From assembly GCA_037893245.1 (NCBI GenBank), contig JBAIAA010000433.1, positions 682,001 to 746,000 of the forward strand: DNA of 64,000 nucleotides, in the 5' to 3' direction. The stretch is from Crossaster papposus (lineage: Eukaryota > Echinodermata > Asteroidea > Velatida > Solasteridae). The first letter of the stretch is position 1. Each line of letters starts with the position of its first letter. Of this stretch, positions 54,027 through 64,000 are shown in pieces. The notes below the pieces were generated by a model. That model was given only the letters and a program-made list of their open reading frames with translations, was not told the DNA's origin and searched no databases. The translations under genes and the position numbers were made by a program.

Positions 54027-54225
54027 ATGAATTAATCATGAATTCAAGGTTTCCCACTGATGTTGAACATTCAGTCAGGAGTACACGTATAGCCTCTTGC
54101 GAAAGGAGAGCACTATAATACTGGAATGAACTTTATCATGAATTACATTTCCCACTGATGTTGAACATTCAGTCAGGAGTACACATATCCTCTTGAGAAA
54201 GGAGAGCACTATAATACTGGAATAC
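54027..54225 (+). repeat. Direct repeat of about 99 bp, two copies
   Basis: TTCCCACTGATGTTGAACAT through GGAGAGCACTATAATACTGG occurs at 54051-54124 and again at 54149-54220. The encoded phrase looks like the end of a LINE ORF, but this is weak. Confidence 0.7.
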
Positions 54226-54425
54226 ATTTTACTGATTTACAAATCCAACAGGTAACTGGTAATGATGTCAATTGCCCAAGTATATAAACATGGAAAGTTG
54301 GGTTGCTGGTTGTCTGTGTCCGCCAGCAAAATGCCACACGTGCAACGCACGCCCCACAGGAGAAAGACAACCAGGGAAACCCCCCCCCCCCCCCCCACCA
54401 TGGCAACAGCATTAAGGCAAGCAAG

Positions 54426-54960
54426 CTACATGCAGGACAATATACACTGACGCAGGTTTTCTACAAAGATGCTAATGCCCGAAGGGGACAGGTGAACTCC
54501 ATCATACAAGTACAAGGAGCAATCAGACCACATAAACTGAGGGTGATGTAAACAGAATGCCTTTGGCAGTTTGGCACAAGCTGATCTGGCCCACCTATTG
54601 ATAGTGCGGCGTTTACGTTCTAATGCTGGTTGGGAACGCGCACCAAAGTAAAAATCGCGAGGGAGGATGTCCGACCAAACCACCGTCATATTAGGGTACC
54701 AACTTGCGCAATCATTGAGCATGACCGCGACTCTCATTCTAAAACCATACTCATCTATATTGACCAAGTCATTTGTCCCAATATGAATAATAAGCAAACG
54801 CGGGGGAGTAAGAGTCTTGTCTACACTAGCCAACAGCCCAGAGAGATCGGAAACTCCGGCCCCGCCCTTTCCTTTCCAAAGCACATTCACAGACAGGTTG
54901 AGAGGTTCCTCTGCCCGTCGGACGATGGAGTCCCCAATAATCCATACGAAATCTAATGCA
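54426..54960 (-). CDS. SGNH/GDSL hydrolase of the Ngaro-type element
   Basis: Catalytic blocks are visible: VWIIGDSI (block I, GDS serine), then a glycine in KGKGGAGV, IHIGTNDL (block III, GTND) and DGVHLSPSG (block V, D-x-x-H). The frame opens after a TAA at about 54,962 with no ATG before the GDS block; the first ATG (54890) comes after the catalytic serine, so the true start is probably non-AUG, spliced or by readthrough. Several Ngaro families carry such a hydrolase after the recombinase; its role is not known. Confidence 0.85.
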
Positions 54961-55049
54961 AGATTTTAAAATAAAAACAAAAACAACAACCCCAGACATG
55001 TCAGTGACCGCACGTAGCAAGCAGACGGGACCGAGTCTGTAAATGATGA

Positions 55050-55985
55050 CTACGAGTCGTTCAGTCCCCCAAAATTGCAAGTCGGTAATGGCCGAATATA
55101 TGACAGAAAAGCATTAGAACGCCAACGCCCCATAGCCTGAATGTCAGCGTTAGCCACCCCCAACTGTGATGCAGAAGATGCCGCCCCAATGCGAAATGAA
55201 TGGCCCCGAATATGGGCCCCCTGCAGAACCGCAAATTCAACAGCCTTCCGCAACACAGCATTGAACTGATACTGTGTTAAAGGGCTGCCATCAAAATGGG
55301 AGAAAAAGGGGCCAAGAAAAGCAGGGCAAATTGCAACAAACCGCTGTAGCGCCAAAACAGGGCATAGAGACTTGTCGGCAGACTGCACCAGGCGAACGCA
55401 TTGAGGGGGGCCACGCTGATTGTTCTTAGAATTACGAAAATGAATAAGAACAGTTGCACTATGAAACTGATTATCAGGCTGGCAAAACTGTAAATCATGA
55501 AAACTGAGAACAGATTGTTGACAATAATGACTAGAAACAACAGCAAATTCCCCAACCCGCATAAAACCAAAAAATTCACTCAGAAAAACAGCCCGGAATA
55601 AAATCATCTCAAATTGTGAGGAACACACCGCAGGTAACGAATGCAACACTTGTGCCAACAGTGGGAGGGAAATAGATAGCCTATTATCCAAACTCGGGTG
55701 GAGTCTACGTGCGCCTTCAATTAACTTTGACGCCAAAAAATCCTTAGTTGGATCTGCCAGCCCCCTTAACTTATGGAAGTAACCCACTCCTGATACATAT
55801 GTTGAGATAGACGAGGGTGATAAACCTCTTAAGGACAGCCAAACTACAAAGTGTCGAATTTCTTCGACGGATGCTGGCGTATCACTTGCGAGAGGGTGCT
55901 GCCGGGATTGATTGAAAGCTCGCCATGCCGTCGCGTAAGTCTTGTGCGTGTTAACTGAAACTGAGGCCAAAAGTAAACGCTCCAT
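55050..55985 (-). CDS. Tyrosine recombinase (Ngaro-type), intact
   Basis: 311 residues. The N-terminal core-binding domain (SVNTHKTYATAWRAFNQ...) is followed by the catalytic domain with R in FMRVGEF, H-x-x-R in RGHSFRIG and the nucleophilic Y in AFLSYIRPL. It would insert circular cDNA without target duplication. It starts 9 bp after the RT/RNase H stop. Confidence 0.93.
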   Translation of the reverse strand: MERLLLASVSVNTHKTYATAWRAFNQSRQHPLASDTPASVEEIRHFVVWLSLRGLSPSSISTYVSGVGYFHKLRGLADPTKDFLASKLIEGARRLHPSLDNRLSISLPLLAQVLHSLPAVCSSQFEMILFRAVFLSEFFGFMRVGEFAVVSSHYCQQSVLSFHDLQFCQPDNQFHSATVLIHFRNSKNNQRGPPQCVRLVQSADKSLCPVLALQRFVAICPAFLGPFFSHFDGSPLTQYQFNAVLRKAVEFAVLQGAHIRGHSFRIGAASSASQLGVANADIQAMGRWRSNAFLSYIRPLPTCNFGGLNDS

Positions 55986-55993
55986 TTCTTGGA

Positions 55994-57580
55994 CTACCAG
56001 ATTAGGGGAATTGGAGGCAACGGCGTCTTCACCGGGTCGGCCTGTGGAGCGACCTGACGGAATCGATCCATCTGAAATCGGGACAAAGCATCCGCCACGT
56101 CATTAAAACGCCCTGGCATATGAACTGCCTTTACTGATATATTGAATCGCAGGCACTGCAATACGAAAGGGCGGACCAGCTTCATAATGTGTGCACATCG
56201 GGAAGATTTCTTATTGAATATTTCGACGACTGCCGCATTATCCGAATGAAAAACAACTTTATGACCAGCCAAGAGCGGCGCCCAGCACAATAGTGCAATG
56301 TACAGTGGAAAAAATTCCCAAAATGCAATAGACGGGGATCTACGCCTTAGCTCCGCTGGCCACCGTGCTTGAACCCATTTGCCCTGGAAGTAAGCACCAT
56401 ACCCCACACTACCGGCAGCATCCGTAAACAACGACAGGCTGTCACTGGATGCCCACTCGTCCTCAGCAAACACTGTTACACCATTAAAATGAGATAAGAA
56501 CTCTAGCCAAGTAAGTAAATCCAGCCTAGCACCTTTGGATATGCGCACCATGTGATGGGGACGGGACAGACCTTGCGAAAGCGTAATCAAGCGACGCAAA
56601 AAGGCCCGTCCGGGTGGGATGGCCCGGCACAGGAAGTTGAGGGACCCAACAAGAGATTGAATGCAACGGAGACTAAGCCTGCGCTTTTGCAGTACTTGCT
56701 CGATAAGAACCGATGTAGCCAAAATCTTATCGGGCGGGACCCGCACCGTGCTATCTATAGTGTTAATTTCCAAGCCTAAAAATGTGATTACTTGCACGGG
56801 ACCAACTGTTTTCTCGTCTGCCAAGGGGACCCCTAAATCAGCACAGATGGATTGGAAACTAGCTAGCAGCTGCGCACACTGCACATAGGTAGTACCAACA
56901 AACAAAAAATCATCTAGATAATGCGTTACAAATACAGAATGGGCTGCAGATTTAACTTGAAACTCTAAAAAACTACTAAACTTCTCAAACAAAGAACAGG
57001 CAACGCTACAACCCATGGGCAGACACCTATCAAAGTAAAAGGAACCTTCAAAAGTAAACCCCAACAGCTCATAGTCCAGTGGGGATACTGGAAGCAAACG
57101 AAAAGTTGACTTAATATCTGCCTTAGCCAGCCATGCGCCTTTGCCAGCCCGTACAGCCAACGACACTGCTTTGTCAAACGAGGCGTAATGCACCGTACAG
57201 AGGTCCTTATTAATGAAATCATTGATCGAGTGACCTAGTGGGAACGAAAGATGATGGATGAGGCGGAATGAATTGGGCTCCCGCTTTGAAACTAAACCAA
57301 TTGGTGAACATTGTAAGTTACAGAAAGGTCGGAGTAAGAAAGGCCCCGCTATCCTGCCCTGTGAAATTTCCGAGGACAGTTTCGCACGTACCACTTGAGG
57401 GCGCTCTATTGCCGAGGACAGACAATGTGAGTCACGTGGACCACGAGGGCCACCGTAGCCTATAGAAAAACCTGTTGTAAACCCTTTTAGCAACAGCTGG
57501 GCCTCATTAACAAGAGGATAATGTAAAAGTCGCTTTTTCAGAGCTGCAATTTTAATTGGCGTGGGGAGGACGAAAAGAAT
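55994..57580 (-). CDS. Reverse transcriptase/RNase H (Ngaro-type), intact
   Basis: 499 residues from a TTG at 57493; the frame is open upstream to about 57,580 (LPTPIKIAALKKRLL), joining the gag region. RT motifs: NSFRLIHHLS, AKADIKSTFRLLPV, PMGCSVACSLFEKF and the catalytic THYLDDFLFV. RNase H follows with LFTDAAGSVGYGA, EFFPLYIALL, FHSDNAAVVE and DVADALSR, giving the D-E-D-D set. No break is seen. Confidence 0.93.
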   Translation of the reverse strand: MLFVLPTPIKIAALKKRLLHYPLVNEAQLLLKGFTTGFSIGYGGPRGPRDSHCLSSAIERPQVVRAKLSSEISQGRIAGPFLLRPFCNLQCSPIGLVSKREPNSFRLIHHLSFPLGHSINDFINKDLCTVHYASFDKAVSLAVRAGKGAWLAKADIKSTFRLLPVSPLDYELLGFTFEGSFYFDRCLPMGCSVACSLFEKFSSFLEFQVKSAAHSVFVTHYLDDFLFVGTTYVQCAQLLASFQSICADLGVPLADEKTVGPVQVITFLGLEINTIDSTVRVPPDKILATSVLIEQVLQKRRLSLRCIQSLVGSLNFLCRAIPPGRAFLRRLITLSQGLSRPHHMVRISKGARLDLLTWLEFLSHFNGVTVFAEDEWASSDSLSLFTDAAGSVGYGAYFQGKWVQARWPAELRRRSPSIAFWEFFPLYIALLCWAPLLAGHKVVFHSDNAAVVEIFNKKSSRCAHIMKLVRPFVLQCLRFNISVKAVHMPGRFNDVADALSRFQMDRFRQVAPQADPVKTPLPPIPLIW

Positions 57581-58391
57581 TGTTGGCTGGCGTAGCAGGG
57601 GCTGACTTTGGTTTGTTTATTGTTGGTGCTTCTTTTAAATTTGCAGAAACAAAGGCATTCCTACCGTTACGCGCCCGCGGTGTGCGCGGCTGCGCTCCCG
57701 CACTACACAGCACTACCCGAAGGGATTGACGACGCAGACAGAGACTGTCCGAAAACTGGCACCCGCGACGCCGTACCGCCACACGAATGATGGGTCCCCG
57801 CTGCCGGATTAACGTTGATGTTATTGTTAGCCGCCGACGTGTGTGCTGAAGAAAAACTTGAGGAAAACTCCGTCACTGGCACCGGAACAGGAACCGGAAC
57901 GTCGGGACCAGCATCACGCTGAAGTGGTGGCCGATAGTTGTCATGGTAGTACCGACGACCCAGCCCGACCCAGGCTGGTACTGGTACTAGCATGCAGGAA
58001 CCGGCACGGTATAAGGAGACCCGCCGACTGACGTGGCCATATTGGACGGTAGCCAGGGGGATCTGCCAGCCGTAGATGTCATGCCCATGGTGGCGCTAGC
58101 TGAAAAAATGGGCGGGGTCGGGAACAGCAAGGTTGGGGGGCCGCTGCCAGCCCCACACGCAGCGGAACCTGGGCCGGAGATCTCCCGCAGCACTTTAGCC
58201 GGACGAGATGGTGGCACCCCCTGTTGGAGGGGGAACGGTGTCGGCGCTCCACGCCGAGCTCGAGCGGCCGCCTTCCTCACCGTGGAACCGTCGGTTGCCG
58301 TTCTTTTGCGCTTCAGCGCCGCTGCCCTAACTGCGGTGTCTGTAAAACGGGCCGGGCGACGCCGAGATCGCTGAAGGTCGCTACGATTCAT
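57552..58391 (-). pseudogene. Gag-like protein of the Ngaro-type element, frameshifted
   Basis: MNRSDLQRSRRRPARFTDTA starts at 58391, with a basic N-terminus (ALKRKR, RKAAARARRG). The frame stops at about 57,990 inside a GTACCA-rich repeat and continues in another frame (VPVPVPVPVTEF...) and then a third up to the RT frame. G+C is clearly higher than in the surroundings. One or two shifts may be genuine recoding, but stops are present in each frame. Confidence 0.6.
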
Positions 58392-58459
58392 GTCGATGAC
58401 AGTTAAAAATATGTACCAAAAGACTGAGTTTGAAAGACCGGTCCGGAAATATTCCACGA

Positions 58460-59389
58460 AAAGTAAACGTAAGCAAAAAACAACGGAAAAGTAAGTAGAC
58501 CAAGCGAATAGAAGGCGAAAAGGAAACGAAAATTAATCCAATCAAAATTAAATTGCTCTGCACTTTTTGAGTGGCTGCGACAGAGTGACCAAAAACTTTG
58601 GCTCTTACTAAAACCTACACGTCTCCACGCGGGAGCGACCAATATGATTGGCTGGAAGTTTTGCTGAGCCTAATTTGCATATGCGCATCATATCATTTTG
58701 CATAATTATACCATATTTGGAGATGCGCATTGCGTGACCTTCCTTGGCTACCGATGTAAACATAACTTGACCTTGCTAAGATACACATACATGTACGCAT
58801 ATTTGCGCATGAAATAATGCACTGAAAGCTCCGGTGTATAAAGTTTGTTAACCTGAATTATTATTTGATTGTTCTTGAGGGCTTTCACCACACTTTTATA
58901 AGGGAGCCATTCGCTGCGTATAATAACTTTTACCCTGCATGCTGAGGTAAAAGGTGCTAAAACTAAATGTATGCCTATTGGTACAAGGCAGAAAATATCA
59001 AATGTTGACTTAAAGGTAGTATACACTATTTGCGGATATCGAACAAAATGACTACCGAATTATTAAGAAATATTTTACTTATTTGAAAGTAAATAACAAT
59101 TGCAGGCATCCAGCAAAATTATTGCGCTAGATATCCTGTATTTGTTCCAAAAATTAAATTTGTATATAAAAAAAAAATCACGATCGCCGGACGTTGAATC
59201 TAACAAAACAAGAACAACATAAGAACCATTGCCCGACGCCGGTTGAAAACGAACGCCGTTTTTGTTTTGCTTTTTTCAGGATCCGATATTGACTATAAAA
59301 TACAACCCCCCAAATCCACCAATTTATGATAAATAAAGCAATTATCAATGGTGTATCAACCTTTAAACATAATGCATGCATTGCTGAGT
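58460..59389. other. No recognisable gene
   Basis: Mostly AT-rich sequence between the gag side of the Ngaro element and the LINE 3' piece. It probably contains the 5' repeat of the Ngaro element near 58,450-58,750. No ORF or repeat can be supported. Confidence 0.4.
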
Positions 59390-59990
59390 GATAGTCTTAT
59401 TGCAAACGTGAAGTCTTGTAAATGTGTGGGCGTAGTTATTGATGAGCATTAAGTTGGGCCCACATGTCGAATACGTAAGGAAAGCTGTTGTATCTAAATG
59501 TAAACACAATCCGTGATTATGTTCCTAAACACAGCCTACACACACTATTTTGTAAGTTTAGTTATGCCAACATTAGAGTATTGTTGTACTGTGTGAGAAG
59601 GAAGGTACATATCTCACGATAATATTTTAATGTCTCAAAATAGCCGCGCGAATAATCCTAATGTACCTTCTTAGCATCTTTAGATTTTATGTTTGCTCGT
59701 CTTAATTGGGCTAAGTCAAAAAAAGGCTACTCTTGTCTTCAAAAGTCTTAACAAAATGACTCCTTTGTACATGACAAATTAATAGTTTCACACCAATTAT
59801 AGTTATTCGCGAAACAAGGCAATCAACCCACACGGCACTGAAAGTTCCTTTCGCCAAAAAAGAATGCTACGCCACAAGTTTCGCTGTGAGTGGTACAAAA
59901 ATTTGAAATAATCTGCCCGAACAATTGCAAACATTGGACTCATTAAGCACATTAAAATCGGAGCTCCGCTGTGTCATCCGTTAGATATTA
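59390..59990 (+). pseudogene. CR1/L2-like LINE, C-terminal part, degenerate
   Basis: Pieces in shifting frames read CVGVVIDEH, then a YANIRVL-like segment, LNWAKS, YSCLQKS and a terminal stretch with KNATPQVSL and the SLSTLKSELR-like end. These are landmarks of the region after the RT in CR1/L2 ORF2. It continues the LINE broken off at 53,720. Confidence 0.65.
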
Positions 59991-60386
59991 TGCCAATTGC
60001 GCTGATCTATATATAGTTATAACTTGGTTGCCACTATAATGTGGAGCCGGATTGGAATTCTCCCCCCACCAACCAACAACAACATTTTTGTGCGGGTTTT
60101 TGCCTTTCCCATAAATCAGAATTGGCCTTAAACAGTACTTTTCTTAAAGTTAATGTACACACATACCTAAGTATCAATGTTTTGTATTCCTGTAAATATC
60201 CTTGTACATCTGTAATTCTATACCGCCCTCTGGCGGATACGGAATTCCATGGGATACGATCGCGCTTGCGCAGAACCAGAACGAACGCACACTCGCAGAC
60301 CAGCGTAGCTTTACAGAACGGGGGCACAAGATTGCCCTGAATTATCTGTTTTTCGTTGCGAAATTATTGACTAGACCCTATTACCA

Positions 60387-62501
60387 ATGGTGAAGGGGGA
60401 CATAGAAAAAGGTGATGCCAATGGCTCACAAAAACACGAGACGGCAAAAGAGGGAAAATACAATGTCATTCCTGGCCCGAGCTCGAGCAATGTGGTCAAA
60501 AAGAGCTCACATGTAACTACACGTAAAAAATTGGCGGCAAGCGGGGCGTCAAAAATGAGTCCCAGCAACACTGATATATCTGAGACTTTGAGCCAGCTGG
60601 CCAAAGGTATGAAAGATTTGACAAATGAAGTACAGCACATGAAGCAAGTTCAGCAGGAAATGGGGAACGAACGTGAATTTTCACAATCGGCTGCCGCCCC
60701 TCATGCGGACTACTTTTGTCAGCCCCATGATACAGAGTGGGATGATTACTACGGCGGTGATCAATACGCTGCGGATGAATACGTTGTAGAGACTCCGGCT
60801 CCGGGGTCGCGCGTTGACGATGAAAGGTCAAAGTGCACAAACTCCGCTGCGACAGTAAACATGGATGACAGCGCTAACGTTAACGTAGTTAAAGAACCGG
60901 TCGATGTGGACCCAATTGTTAGCAAGTTTGATGAATATCTGGCGGAGTTTATGACTCCAAAAGAAGAGACATGTGCAGCCGTATCTGCTTCCCTAGCCAA
61001 CGGGGTAAACAAAATGTTTCAGAACGGCATGGATTATGAATTGTTCCGAAAGAAATCATCGGAGATAAAACGCCCCGACAACTGCACGGAGCTTCGCAGT
61101 CAGGTTGAAACTGACGAACTTGTGCACAAGTTACTGAAACACCAGACCAAAAAGTTTGACGAGAGAATGAAAATCATTCAAACCGCAATGACAAAAGCGG
61201 GTTGCTGCTTCACAAAGATTGTTGATGGCATTCAGAAGCATGTGAACAAGGAAAACGACAGTGCTGTTTTAACTGGAACTGTCGCCAATGACTTGACAGC
61301 GGCCGGCATGGCAGGACTTGCAATGTTGGGTCATGGGTTCCACAACATTTGCTTACGCCGCCGAGAGCTACAAAAGCCAGAATTGTCTTGGCGTTATGAG
61401 AACCTTTTCTCATCGGATGTAGAGCACAATGCCTACTTATATGGTGGCAGTCAGAATGTTGAAAAAATGATAAAGGACATTGGAGATTCTCACAAGACAG
61501 TTAACCAACTGCGCCCAGGTAGATCTTCCCATTACACCAGTGGATCCGATTACCGTGGAGCCTACCGATACCCCCACAGAGGAGGGTATACTCCACGCGG
61601 ACAGTATCAGGGTTTTGGCCCCATGCGTCGGGGAAAAAGCAGTCGCTCATCGGGTGCTTCATATCCGTACCCCCCAAGGGGTGCGTATGCTTATGGCATG
61701 AGAAGACCTGGAGGGGGGCACGCCCGATATACACGGCGAGCCTCGTTCTCATCTGCACCTTCCAAAGGTGAGGTAGGCTCAAATGTTGAAATTTCCAAGC
61801 CAAATATTGTAGCATTCATTGAATCTGAGCACAAATCCACCCCATTTTTTGCTGGTAGATTGAGCAAGTATATTCACAAATGGAGAGACATTACTTCAGA
61901 TAGTGAAATCTTACAGACAGTAGCAGGCTGCACAATTGAATTCACTGATGGTGTTGCGCCTGTTCGGTATAAGAAGCCGATATCTAAATTCAACCAGCAA
62001 CAAAGTTCAATCGTGGATGGTGAAATCCAAAACTTGATTGAGAAGCAGGTTTTGGAAAGCGCGATTGCAGAGGAGGGTGAATTTGTGTCAAGCATTTTCC
62101 TAATACCAAAGAAAAGCGGCTCTCATAGACTTATTTTGAACCTGAAGGAATTCAACTACAATGTCGAATACCACCATTTTAAGATGGAGACATTTGCTAT
62201 TGCACTCAGATTGATTTCTAGTGGGTGCTTTATGGCATCACTTGATTTAAAGGATGCATACTATGGTGTCCCTGTGCACCCAGATTTTAGGAAATTTCTC
62301 CGATTCATTTGGAGAGATTCATTGTTCCAATTCACCTGTTTGCCAAATGGGCTTTCATGTGCTCCTCGGAAGTATACAAAACTGATGAAACCAGTGTATG
62401 CCTTCTTGCATCAAATGGGGCATACTGTCAAAGGTTTTCTTGATGATATGCTAATTGTAGCAAACACTGAAGCAGACTTAATACTGAAGCAAACTCTGTA
62501 A
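60387..62501 (+). CDS. DIRS gag plus N-terminal part of reverse transcriptase
   Basis: 704 residues in one frame. Residues 1-390 are gag-like: K/S-rich start, a short coiled coil (SQLAKGMKDLTNEVQHMKQV), an acidic stretch and a helical core. An R/G/Y-rich tail follows (about 370-460: RGAYRYPHRGGYTPRGQYQG). RT motifs come next: SSIFLIPKKSGSHRLILNLK (about 565), SLDLKDAYYGVPV (615), LPNGLSCAPRKYTKL (649) and the catalytic GFLDDMLI (682). The frame ends at 62501 just after the catalytic motif, and the RT continues in another frame. Fusion of gag and RT in one frame is unusual for DIRS and may be a mutation of a former stop. Confidence 0.85.
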   Translation: MVKGDIEKGDANGSQKHETAKEGKYNVIPGPSSSNVVKKSSHVTTRKKLAASGASKMSPSNTDISETLSQLAKGMKDLTNEVQHMKQVQQEMGNEREFSQSAAAPHADYFCQPHDTEWDDYYGGDQYAADEYVVETPAPGSRVDDERSKCTNSAATVNMDDSANVNVVKEPVDVDPIVSKFDEYLAEFMTPKEETCAAVSASLANGVNKMFQNGMDYELFRKKSSEIKRPDNCTELRSQVETDELVHKLLKHQTKKFDERMKIIQTAMTKAGCCFTKIVDGIQKHVNKENDSAVLTGTVANDLTAAGMAGLAMLGHGFHNICLRRRELQKPELSWRYENLFSSDVEHNAYLYGGSQNVEKMIKDIGDSHKTVNQLRPGRSSHYTSGSDYRGAYRYPHRGGYTPRGQYQGFGPMRRGKSSRSSGASYPYPPRGAYAYGMRRPGGGHARYTRRASFSSAPSKGEVGSNVEISKPNIVAFIESEHKSTPFFAGRLSKYIHKWRDITSDSEILQTVAGCTIEFTDGVAPVRYKKPISKFNQQQSSIVDGEIQNLIEKQVLESAIAEEGEFVSSIFLIPKKSGSHRLILNLKEFNYNVEYHHFKMETFAIALRLISSGCFMASLDLKDAYYGVPVHPDFRKFLRFIWRDSLFQFTCLPNGLSCAPRKYTKLMKPVYAFLHQMGHTVKGFLDDMLIVANTEADLILKQTL

Positions 62502-63874
62502 CATTTGTTTTAAGAACCTTACTGGACCTTGGCTTTGTGATTAATTGGGATAAATCAGTCCTAATGCCATGTCAACAAATAACCCACCTGGGATTTGTTA
62601 TCGACTCGGATTCAATGACTGTTACATTACCAGATAATAAGGTTCAGAGCATAGTCACATTATGCAAGGATTTAGCACAAGAGAGAGTGGATACTATTAG
62701 AAATGTGGCCAAAGTAGTCGGTAGTCTAGTAGCATCCTTTCCTGCTGTGAATGTTGGCCCACTAAAATACAGAAAATTGGAACATGCCAAAGATGAAGCT
62801 TTGAAAGTGAACAAAGGAAACTTTGATGCAAAAATGGCCGTAACTGGTGAAATGAAATCAGCATTGCTTTGGTGGGCAGACAATTTAGCTTCTCAAAGAA
62901 GTCCAGTTATAAGAAACAGTGCTGACATAGTCCTTACCTCGGATGCATCTTTGCAGGGGTGGGGTGGTACATGCCAAACTGAACAATTTGGAGGCAGATG
63001 GGATGAGTTAGAAAGAATACAGCACATAAATTACTTAGAACTTTTAGGGGCATTCTTTGTTTTGAAGGCCTGTGCGGACAAAATATGTGGAAAGCATGTG
63101 TCCATGTTACTGGATAACACAACTGCCATTGCTTACTTAAATCACATGGGCGGTAAAAAAACCCAGCTCAATGATTTGGCAAGTCAGATATGGGAATGGT
63201 GCTTGCCCAGAAATATTTGGATTTCTGCTTCGCATTTAGCAGGGACCCAAAATGTGAAGGCTGATTTTGAGAGCAGACATTTCAATGACAGATCTGAGTG
63301 GTCTTTGCATGAAGGGGTTTTCCATAAACTAGTGCAAACTTATGGTAGGCCGGACCTTGACCTTTTTGCCTCCAGGTTAAATGCAAAATGCAGTCGTTAT
63401 GCAGCTTGGCAAAGAGACCCTCAAGCAGAATTTATTGATGCGTTTTCAAAGTCATGGTCAGATTTGTATGCATATGCATTTCCTCCTTTCAGCCTAATTG
63501 GGAGAGTACTGCAGAAGTTGAGGTCCGAAAGAGGGACAGCACTAATGATTGTACCGTGTTGGCCAACTCAGCCATGGTTCACAGTCTTCCTGGAAATGCT
63601 GACCGAGCAGCCACTACTGTTGCCTCAAATGGACACACTGTTAACTCTCAACTTCAGCAGCACACTGCACCCGCTGAGAAAAAAGTTATCTCTGATAGCA
63701 GGGCACATATCAGGACAGCCTCAAGACAGTCAGAACTATCGGAGCGAGCTACCTCCATCATCCTCTGTGCATGGAAACCCGGAACACATAAACAGTACTC
63801 GGTGTACATACGAAAATGGAACTCATTTTGTAAGCAGAGGAAAGTTGATTGTATTACTCCACCTATCCATGTAG
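62502..63874 (+). CDS. DIRS RT C-terminus, RNase H and methyltransferase-like domain
   Basis: The ORF from 62537 (445 residues) continues the RT thumb one frame over; coding similarity extends back to about 62,500, so a one-base shift separates it from the ORF before. RNase H: LTSDASLQGWGG, NYLELLGAFF, MLLDNTTAIAYL and NVKADFESR. Then comes the domain often annotated as N6-adenine methyltransferase-like in DIRS elements (DLDLFASRLNAKCSRYAAW, YAFPPFSLIGRVLQKL, MIVPCWPTQPW). The end overlaps the recombinase frame. Confidence 0.87.
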
Positions 63875-64000
63875 TGACTCAGTTGTTTGATGAAGGCCTA
63901 GGATACAGTACCTTAAAGATGGACTACAACGGAATAATGATAAAGGCTGTGTTGCTGTTTTTGTTCGAGAAATGTATAAAGATTACTAATATATCATTAG
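63640..64000 (+). CDS. DIRS tyrosine recombinase, N-terminal part
   Basis: In the frame holding 63727, AWKPGTHKQYSVYIRKWNSF is the start of the SAM-like core-binding domain of DIRS recombinases. After GLGYSTLK (about 63,920) the sequence no longer looks like the family, so an indel or other break there is likely. The catalytic domain would lie beyond the window. Confidence 0.7.

Larger units (their letters stand above)
54426..58391 (-). mobile_element. Ngaro-type tyrosine-recombinase retrotransposon
   Basis: Gene order gag, RT/RNase H, tyrosine recombinase, SGNH hydrolase on the minus strand. This order with a hydrolase is typical of Ngaro. The limits given are those of the coding region; the split direct repeats expected at the ends were not found by eye. 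Three of the four ORFs are intact. Confidence 0.88.
60040..64000 (+). mobile_element. DIRS-type retrotransposon, cut by the window end
   Basis: Gag-RT ORF, RT/RNase H/methyltransferase-like ORF and the start of an overlapping tyrosine recombinase ORF, in DIRS order. The 5' region (60040-60386) has a TACCGCCCTCTGGCGGATA palindrome. The exact left terminal repeat is not resolved. Confidence 0.88.

Noticed and set aside
57703..58374. Plus-strand ORFs opposite the Ngaro gag
   Set aside because: High G+C shadow frames; the minus strand has the gag order and joins the RT frame.

Overview
The window is metazoan nuclear DNA made almost entirely of mobile elements nested in one another. I see no ordinary host gene, tRNA or rRNA. 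The mixture (a Polinton/adintovirus-type element, Harbinger and ISL2EU DNA transposons, Ngaro- and DIRS-type tyrosine-recombinase retrotransposons, fragments of two LINEs, and Helitron/Helentron-like tandem repeats) is typical of marine invertebrates such as cnidarians, molluscs, lancelets, hemichordates and echinoderms. I cannot name the species.

Layout. (1) 1-15,950 and 22,288-29,011: a head-to-tail array of two related non-coding repeat types, A and B. Nearly every unit ends in a short hairpin followed by CTAG and a T/pyrimidine run, as rolling-circle (Helitron/Helentron-like) elements do. Type A is packed with TGACGTCA palindromes; type B carries a CTCF-like motif about once per kb. (2) 15,951-22,287: a Harbinger transposon inserted in one A unit. 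Both of its genes, a Myb/SANT-like protein (5 exons) and a DDE transposase (3 exons, one GC-AG intron), reassemble without any break, so it may be young. (3) 29,278 to about 50,685: a decayed ISL2EU-type transposon with a SAP-like gene fragment on + and a THAP-DDE transposase pseudogene on -. Its first intron received a LINE 3' fragment (29,553-30,323, 11-bp target duplication) and a complete Polinton (30,461-45,088, 57-bp TIRs, 6-bp target duplication AACTTG).

(4) The Polinton is the most unusual part. It carries a protein-primed-type family B DNA polymerase, a retroviral-like DD(35)E integrase, an A32/FtsK-like packaging ATPase, a double-jelly-roll-type major capsid candidate, two tandem penton-like paralogues, and several small membrane or coiled-coil proteins. 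I find no adenain-like protease. Several genes have in-frame stops or frameshifts, so this copy is decaying. Its non-coding structure is still legible: TATAAAAATG-like motifs sit against many start codons, a perfect hairpin holds the stop codons of two convergent genes, and a small overlapping frame ends with PPPPY and PSAP (late-domain-like motifs).

(5) 51-54.4 kb: foldback and tandem repeats, a degenerate CR1/L2-like LINE and a 22-bp minisatellite. (6) 54,426-58,391 (-): a Ngaro-type element with gag (frameshifted), intact RT/RNase H, intact tyrosine recombinase and an SGNH hydrolase; it lies between the two halves of the LINE (52,972-53,720 and 59,390-59,990). (7) 60.0-64.0 kb (+): a DIRS-type element with gag-RT, RT/RNase H/methyltransferase-like ORF and the start of its recombinase, cut by the window end.
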